Source: a virus. From it: DNA of 48,831 nucleotides. Location of the stretch: IMG/VR virus record IMGVR_UViG_3300033146_001161, positions 1 to 48,831 of that record. One strand, given 5' to 3'. Within the stretch, counting starts at the first letter, position 1; the number at the start of each line of letters is the position of its first letter. The notes beneath the pieces are model-generated. The model searched no databases. It was not told the DNA's origin and saw nothing but the letters and a program-made list of their open reading frames with translations. The position numbers and the translations under genes are program-made. Of the stretch, positions 44,348-48,831 are shown one piece after another.

Positions 44348-45850
44348 ATGAAAAATATTAATACAATGTTATTACTCGATGGATACAAACTGGGACATAG
44401 GATTCAATATCCAAAAGGTACTGAAAAAGTATACTCTACATTTACACCAAGAGGGAGTAGAATAGATGGAGTGGATGAAATTGTATTCTTCGGACTACAA
44501 GCATTTATAAAAAAATATCTAATAGATTACTATAATGTAAACTTTTTTGAGGAAGATATAGATGAAATAGTAAATGACTATAAGAGATTTATTAAATATT
44601 ATTTAGGAGATGATGATGCAGACGTAGAACACATTAGAAATCTACATAAACTTGGTTATTTACCAATTGAAATTAGAGCAATTAAAGAAGGTTTGAAAGT
44701 TCAAATGAGAGTGCCTATGTTTACAATAGAGAGTACTCATCCAGAGTTTTCATGGATTACAAATTATCTAGAAACGCTTGTATCATCTGAAATGTGGTAT
44801 CCAATTGTTAGTGCAAATACTTCTTTAATGTATAGAGATATTGCAGATAGGTTTGCAAAAGAAACCATTGGGGATACAGGGTTTTCAAAGTTCCAATGTC
44901 ATGACTTCTCACAAAGAGGACAACATTGTACTGAAAGTGCAATATTAAGTGGCATGGCTCATATGTTAAGCTTTGTAGGTACAGACGTTGTCCCAGCAGT
45001 TGTAAATATTGAAAAATATTACAATGGAAATATGGAGAAAGAAATGATTGGGGTTTCTGTAAATGCAACAGAACATGCAGTAATGTGTGCTGGTGAAAAA
45101 GATTCTGAATATGAAACTTATAAGAGATTATTAACTGAAACATACCCAAAAGGTATTATATCTATTGTATCTGATACGTGGGATTATTGGAATGTATTAA
45201 CTGATATTTTGGTTAAATTAAAACCTATCATAATGGAAAGAAATGGTGTTACAACTCTTCGCCCCGACTCAGGAAATCCTTTCAAAATAATTTGTGGTGA
45301 CCCAGAGTCAAATTTAGAACATGTTAGAAAAGGTTCTATAGAAGTATTATGGGATTTATTTGGCGGAAGTATCAATAATCTTGGATATAAAGTATTGGAT
45401 AGCCATATAGGACTTATTTATGGGGAGGCTATACAACCTCAGTTAATGGAAAGTATCCTTAAAAGATTAAAAGAAAAAGGCTTTGCTTCGACAAACATTC
45501 TATTTGGAGTTGGCTCTTATGGATTTTTAAGCGGTGGCGTTGGAGGTGGTATTGCAACTAGAGATACGTTTGGAATCGCATGTAAGGCTACTTATGTTGT
45601 AGTAAATGGCGAGGAGAGAAAAATATTCAAAGACCCTAAAACTGATGATGGATTGAAGAAGTCTCAAAAAGGTATGGTAGTTGTTGCATTAAATGAAAAT
45701 GATAAAATGATTGCAATTGATGACAACACATCATCAGAAAGGGATTATTTGAGTTCAGTAGACTTATTGGAAGTTGTATTTAAAAATGGAAAACTAATAA
45801 GAGATGATTCTATCTCTGATATTAGAAATAGGATTCATAATAACTTTTAA
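44348..45850 (+). CDS. NAMPT-like phosphoribosyltransferase (or NAD+-forming Namat)
   Basis: A 500-residue member of the nicotinamide phosphoribosyltransferase family, the usual length. Substrate residues match human NAMPT: Arg190 in HDFSQRG, Asp213 in GTDVVPA, His243 in NATEH, and Arg305/Asp307 in LRPDSGNP. The GGVGGGIATRD loop and FKDPKTDDGLKKSQKG tail fit as well. It joins nicotinamide to PRPP, giving NMN, or to ADP-ribose pyrophosphate, giving NAD+ directly (NARP1). Third gene of the tight NAD operon. Ribosome site AAAAGGAG. Confidence 0.9.
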   Translation: MKNINTMLLLDGYKLGHRIQYPKGTEKVYSTFTPRGSRIDGVDEIVFFGLQAFIKKYLIDYYNVNFFEEDIDEIVNDYKRFIKYYLGDDDADVEHIRNLHKLGYLPIEIRAIKEGLKVQMRVPMFTIESTHPEFSWITNYLETLVSSEMWYPIVSANTSLMYRDIADRFAKETIGDTGFSKFQCHDFSQRGQHCTESAILSGMAHMLSFVGTDVVPAVVNIEKYYNGNMEKEMIGVSVNATEHAVMCAGEKDSEYETYKRLLTETYPKGIISIVSDTWDYWNVLTDILVKLKPIIMERNGVTTLRPDSGNPFKIICGDPESNLEHVRKGSIEVLWDLFGGSINNLGYKVLDSHIGLIYGEAIQPQLMESILKRLKEKGFASTNILFGVGSYGFLSGGVGGGIATRDTFGIACKATYVVVNGEERKIFKDPKTDDGLKKSQKGMVVVALNENDKMIAIDDNTSSERDYLSSVDLLEVVFKNGKLIRDDSISDIRNRIHNNF

Positions 45851-45879
45851 AAAAATAATTAAATTAATTTCAATAAGTG

Positions 45880-45908
45880 TTGACACATCAGAAATGGTGT
45901 GTTATGCT
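45880..45908 (+). promoter_or_regulatory. Sigma-A promoter overlapping the KilAC gene start
   Basis: TTGACA (45,880-45,885), 17-base spacer, TATGCT (45,903-45,908). It lies on top of the first codons of the open frame that follows, so the true coding start must be further right. Confidence 0.7.
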
Positions 45909-45943
45909 TATATCAACCTAAAGCAGATAACTATGAAATATTA

Positions 45944-46213
45944 ATGGACTCCAAAGGTGATATTGATTTTGCATCTTTTGTGAAGAGTGCCAATTTAATA
46001 TTTGGAAGAAATACATTTGTCAACAAATTAAGAGATAATGAGATAATCAGATCCAAGCCTAGTACTGAACCATATCAAAGATTTATTGATATTGGATATT
46101 TCAAGGTAATCCAAACTGTTAAAGGACTGCATAGTTATCCTAAAACATTGATAACTAAAAAGGGTATAGATTGGTTAATGAAAAAATGTAAAGAGTGGGA
46201 GATTTTAAAATAA
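45944..46213 (+). CDS. KilAC-type antirepressor domain, N-terminally truncated
   Basis: 89 residues matching the C-terminal KilAC/ANT domain of phage antirepressors (ASFVKSANLIFGRNTFVNKL and the closing TLITKKGIDWLMKKC). The usual N-terminal Bro/Ant or DNA-binding half is missing. The frame is open from GTG 45,899, but the promoter overlaps that codon, so I start at ATG 45,944, which lacks a clear ribosome site. It is likely a remnant or a free-standing antirepressor module. Confidence 0.55.
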   Translation: MDSKGDIDFASFVKSANLIFGRNTFVNKLRDNEIIRSKPSTEPYQRFIDIGYFKVIQTVKGLHSYPKTLITKKGIDWLMKKCKEWEILK

Positions 46214-46245
46214 CCTACGACTACTCAAATTCGTATAGCCTCAAA

Positions 46246-46273
46246 AATAAGCTATAAGCTATAAGCTATAAAC
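46246..46273. repeat. 7-base tandem repeat (AAGCTAT) in the RtcB leader
   Basis: About four units, the last imperfect, directly before the AAAAGGAG ribosome site of the RtcB gene; another example of short repeats placed in gene leaders. Confidence 0.8.
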
Positions 46274-46291
46274 TATAAAAGGAGAAATAAT

Positions 46292-47497
46292 ATGTATGAA
46301 ATAAAAGGAAAATATGGAGTAGCAAAGATAATGTCTGAAAACTTAGATATTAAATCATTTGACCAAATTCAAAAATTAATGGATAATCCTAGTGCAGAGG
46401 GAAGTAAAGTTAGAATTATGCCAGACTATCATTATGGAGCAAGTTGTGTAATTGGAACTACTATGGAAGTAAAGGATAAGGTTATCCCCAATGTAGTTGG
46501 AGTAGATATAGGTTGTGGGGTTTTAGCAGTTAAGATAGCAGAGAAAGATATTAATTTAAAAGAGATTGATGATTTTATTACTAATAATATACCAAGTGGG
46601 TTCAGAGTTAACAAAGAGCCAATTGAATCATTTGATATAACTAAACTAAGATGTTTAGACAACTTGAAATTAACTTCTAAAGATGTTAATAGAGCGATGT
46701 GTTCAATCGGAACATTAGGTGGTGGAAATCATTTCATAGAAATAGATGAGGATTCAAGTGGTAAGAAATATATCATAGTACACACTGGAAGTAGAGGATT
46801 AGGATTAAAAGTTGCCAATTATTATCAAGACTTAGCAATTGATATGATGAAAAAAGAAAACTCATTAAGAAGAAGTCAAGCAGTGGATGCTTTGAAAAAA
46901 TTGGGAAAAGAAGAGTCTATAGAAGGAGTATTGAAAAATATAGGGAGATTAATACCAAAAGATATGTCGTATTTATCTGGTCAAGGGTTAGAGGACTATT
47001 TACACGATATTGGTATTATCCAAAGATATGCAGAGTTAAATAGGGAGACTATAATAAATAGGATAGTGAGTGAGTTTGGATTCAATATTGAATTAAAGAT
47101 TGAAAGTGTTCATAATTTCATAGAAGATAGTATACTTAGGAAGGGTGCCATATCTGCAAAATTAGGTCAACCTGTAATAATACCACTAAATATGAGAGAT
47201 GGTTGTATACTTGGGTTTGGTAGAGGCAGAATAGATTATAATGAATCTGCACCTCATGGAGCCGGAAGAGTGTACAGCAGAACAAAAGCTAAAAAGGAAA
47301 TATCTATGGATGATTATATAAAATTTATGGAAACTGTATACTCTACAAGTGTAAATAAATCAACATTAGACGAAGCTCCACAAGCATATAAAAATATGGA
47401 TGAGATAATAAAAGAGGTAGATAAAACTGTTGAAATTTCAATGGTAATTAAGCCTATATATAATTTCAAAGATAGTAAGGAGGTTTACACATGCTAA
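46292..47497 (+). CDS. rtcB: RtcB-type RNA ligase
   Basis: A 401-residue RNA ligase that seals 2',3'-cyclic phosphate and 5'-OH ends with GTP and manganese. Metal residues: Cys75 (VGVDIGCG), His147 (TLGGGNHF), His164 (VHTGSRG), His274 (SVHNF); guanylylated His322 (PHGAGRVYSR). Length as in E. coli RtcB (408). In phages it can repair tRNAs cut by host defence nucleases. The segment before the last histidine (PLNMRDGCILGFG) differs from the usual PGSMGTASY form, so it belongs to a divergent branch. Confidence 0.95.
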   Translation: MYEIKGKYGVAKIMSENLDIKSFDQIQKLMDNPSAEGSKVRIMPDYHYGASCVIGTTMEVKDKVIPNVVGVDIGCGVLAVKIAEKDINLKEIDDFITNNIPSGFRVNKEPIESFDITKLRCLDNLKLTSKDVNRAMCSIGTLGGGNHFIEIDEDSSGKKYIIVHTGSRGLGLKVANYYQDLAIDMMKKENSLRRSQAVDALKKLGKEESIEGVLKNIGRLIPKDMSYLSGQGLEDYLHDIGIIQRYAELNRETIINRIVSEFGFNIELKIESVHNFIEDSILRKGAISAKLGQPVIIPLNMRDGCILGFGRGRIDYNESAPHGAGRVYSRTKAKKEISMDDYIKFMETVYSTSVNKSTLDEAPQAYKNMDEIIKEVDKTVEISMVIKPIYNFKDSKEVYTC

Positions 47498-47733
47498 ATG
47501 ATACATTATATAGTTTTATAATAGCATCACTAGTAGTAACATCATTAAATGTGATATTGACATATTTAATTGTTCAAGATGATGATGTAGATGAGCTAAC
47601 AGTATATGAAAATAAAGATATATTAAATTTATATATATTGGGAGCCATGTCTGTTATACCATTTTTAAATTTTGTAGTATTATTCAATATGATATTTACA
47701 TTGTTATTTTTAAGAGAGCCGGATGAGGAATAG
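47491..47733 (+). CDS. Small two-helix membrane protein
   Basis: An 80-residue protein with two membrane helices (about 7-29 and 48-73) joined by an acidic linker (VQDDDVDELTVYENKD). It overlaps the end of the rtcB gene by 7 bases, with AAGGAGG before its ATG, so it is co-translated. Possibly a superinfection-exclusion or defence-related membrane protein. No family recognised. Confidence 0.65.
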   Translation: MLNDTLYSFIIASLVVTSLNVILTYLIVQDDDVDELTVYENKDILNLYILGAMSVIPFLNFVVLFNMIFTLLFLREPDEE

Positions 47734-47757
47734 TGTGAATTACAAGGAGAATGTAAA

Positions 47758-48450
47758 ATGAAAAACTTAAACAATATGAGATTACCAAAAGATATAATAA
47801 TCAATGGAGTTACACTAGAAGAAATATTAAAACTACATAGTTTATGGCTAAACAATGACGTCTCTGGAGTTCGTGCAGATTTAAGACATGCAAATTTAAC
47901 TAATGCAAATTTAAAACATGCAAATTTAGGAAATGCGGATTTAACTGGTGCTGATTTAAAATATGCAAATTTAAATGGTACAAATTTAAGATATGCCGAT
48001 TTAACTGATGCCGATTTAACTGGTGCAAATTTAGAAAATGCAAATTTAACTAATGCAAATTTAAAACATGCAAATTTAGGAAATGCGGATTTTAAATTCG
48101 CGAAGTTAACCAATGCAGATTTAAGATATGCTGATTTAACTAATGCAAATTTAAAACATGCAAATTTAATTGGTGCGAAGTTAACCAATGCAGATTTAAG
48201 ATATGCTGATTTAACTGGTGCCGATTTAAAATATGCGAATTTAAAACATGCAAATTTAACTAATGCGAATTTAAGCGATGCAAATTTAAGCGATGCAAAT
48301 TTAAAATATGCGAATTTAACTGGTGCAAATTTAACTGGTGCAAATTTAACTGTTGCAAATTTAGAAAATGCCGATTTAAGATATGCAAACTTAATTAATG
48401 CCGATTTAAGACATGCAAATTTAACCCAAATTATGATGACAAGCAAATAA
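47758..48450 (+). CDS. Pentapeptide-repeat protein (copy 1, probably frameshifted at its end)
   Basis: A 230-residue protein. Residues 1-38 are a unique N-domain (LPKDIIINGVTLEEILKLHS). Residues 40-225 are about 37 pentapeptides of the A(D/N)Lxx type, forming a right-handed square beta-helix. Some members mimic DNA and protect gyrase (Qnr/MfpA), but many are of unknown role. The stop TAA at 48,448 comes right after a short shifted stretch. In another frame the DNA continues 54 codons as coherent protein, so the native C-terminus is probably lost by a one-base deletion in an A run near 48,428. Confidence 0.85.
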   Translation: MKNLNNMRLPKDIIINGVTLEEILKLHSLWLNNDVSGVRADLRHANLTNANLKHANLGNADLTGADLKYANLNGTNLRYADLTDADLTGANLENANLTNANLKHANLGNADFKFAKLTNADLRYADLTNANLKHANLIGAKLTNADLRYADLTGADLKYANLKHANLTNANLSDANLSDANLKYANLTGANLTGANLTVANLENADLRYANLINADLRHANLTQIMMTSK

Positions 48451-48593
48451 TTCAACAATTATTCCACGTAATGAGTCATATTCAAAATAGCAATAATGCA
48501 ACTGAAGAAATAAAAGAATTACTAACTGATGTAAATTTGAAATGGGCAAATAAATTTCATAGAGTTGAGGGATGTGGAAAGATTGAAATTTAA
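48429..48593 (+). pseudogene. Out-of-frame C-terminal tail of pentapeptide copy 1
   Basis: 54 codons in the -1 frame (NYDDKQIIQQLFHVMSHIQN ... VEGCGKIEI) that read as a helical tail. An ATG at 48,471 could start a 40-residue product, but it has no ribosome site. Best explained as the former C-terminal domain of the preceding gene. Confidence 0.5.
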
Positions 48594-48606
48594 TTTGAAT
48601 AAAGTG

Positions 48607-48635
48607 TTGACTCCATATACATTATATGATATTAT
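48607..48635 (+). promoter_or_regulatory. Sigma-A promoter for pentapeptide copy 2
   Basis: TTGACT (48,607-48,612), 17-base spacer ending TGA, TATTAT (48,630-48,635), preceded by the TTTGAATAAAGTG extension shared with other early promoters here. Confidence 0.85.
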
Positions 48636-48646
48636 GTATATGGAAT

Positions 48647-48704
<58 letters not shown>

Positions 48705-48721
48705 TACAAGGAGAATGTAAA

Positions 48722-48831
48722 ATGAAAAACTTAAACAATATAAGATTACCAAAAGATATAATAATCAATGGAGTTACACTAGAAGAAATATTAAGATTAC
48801 ATGGTTTATGGTTGAACAATGATATCTCTGG
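48722..48831 (+). CDS. Pentapeptide-repeat protein copy 2, N-terminal part
   Basis: 36 codons before the window ends, nearly identical to the N-domain of copy 1 (LPKDIIINGVTLEEILRLHG), with the same ribosome site region (ACAAGGAGAATGTAAA). A tandem duplicate with its own promoter and a tetranucleotide-repeat leader. The rest lies outside the window. Confidence 0.85.
   Translation, partial: MKNLNNIRLPKDIIINGVTLEEILRLHGLWLNNDIS

Noticed and set aside
48420-48440. Programmed -1 frameshift joining pentapeptide copy 1 to its tail
   Set aside because: The sequence AACCCAA in frame is not an X-XXY-YYZ heptamer and no clear downstream structure was seen; a deletion is simpler.
47574-48458. 294-codon minus-strand frame rich in Lys/Phe/Ala repeats
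   Set aside because: It is the mirror of the pentapeptide repeats; the repeat period keeps the opposite frame open. No ribosome site, and the plus-strand gene is convincing.

Overview
This AT-rich window is part of a large tailed double-stranded DNA phage, or a prophage or phage-plasmid, of a low-GC Firmicute. A Clostridium-type host is the best guess. The reasons are A/T-biased codon use, strong AGGAGG-type ribosome binding sites, near-consensus sigma-A promoters with 17-base spacers, and a papain-like protease joined to a copper-amine-oxidase-type domain that is typical of Clostridia. No tail sheath gene is visible, so the particle is probably siphovirus-like. No integrase, DNA polymerase or tRNA gene was found here, so this is only part of the genome.

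Left block (1 to about 33,100, minus strand, read right to left): the virion module in classical order. It has a zinc-finger protein in the small-terminase position, large terminase, portal, a protease/scaffold candidate, a decoration protein, the major capsid protein, head-tail joining proteins, the tail tube, the tape measure and tail-tip genes with two beta-propeller-like paralogs. These are followed by a lysis group (coiled-coil holin-like protein, amidase, papain-like protease) and a repeat-rich tail fibre. Strong terminators follow the major capsid and tail tube genes.

Middle block (about 33,100 to 40,860, minus strand): a metallophosphoesterase, a beta-CASP RNase-like gene interrupted exactly in its HxHxDH metal motif, a zinc/HTH protein, and a YonO-like single-chain RNA polymerase (DVDSD motif) that may transcribe later genes. 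Two gene-free stretches look like structured RNA. One (34,510-34,925) has three hairpins with an identical 7-base loop; the other (36,785-37,022) has an H-type pseudoknot closed by a long-range helix.

Divergent switch (40,860-41,519): host-type promoters point both ways around three copies of a 28-base repeat (two direct, one inverted), a 14-bp inverted repeat and an A/T 15-base tandem array. It lies beside a RepA_N-like gene and is a candidate replication origin and early control region.

Right block (41,520 to the end, plus strand): early-type accessory genes. The most notable is a tight three-gene operon of a PRPP-synthetase-like enzyme, a macro-domain protein and a NAMPT-like enzyme. This pairing matches phage NAD+ reconstitution pathways (NARP1-type, or classical NAD+ salvage) that counter NAD+-depleting defences, here with an ADP-ribose-binding-type domain inserted. 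It is followed by a KilAC fragment, an RtcB-type RNA ligase, a small membrane protein and duplicated pentapeptide-repeat genes. The RNA-related genes (RtcB, beta-CASP RNase, RNA polymerase) together suggest repair and takeover of RNA metabolism.
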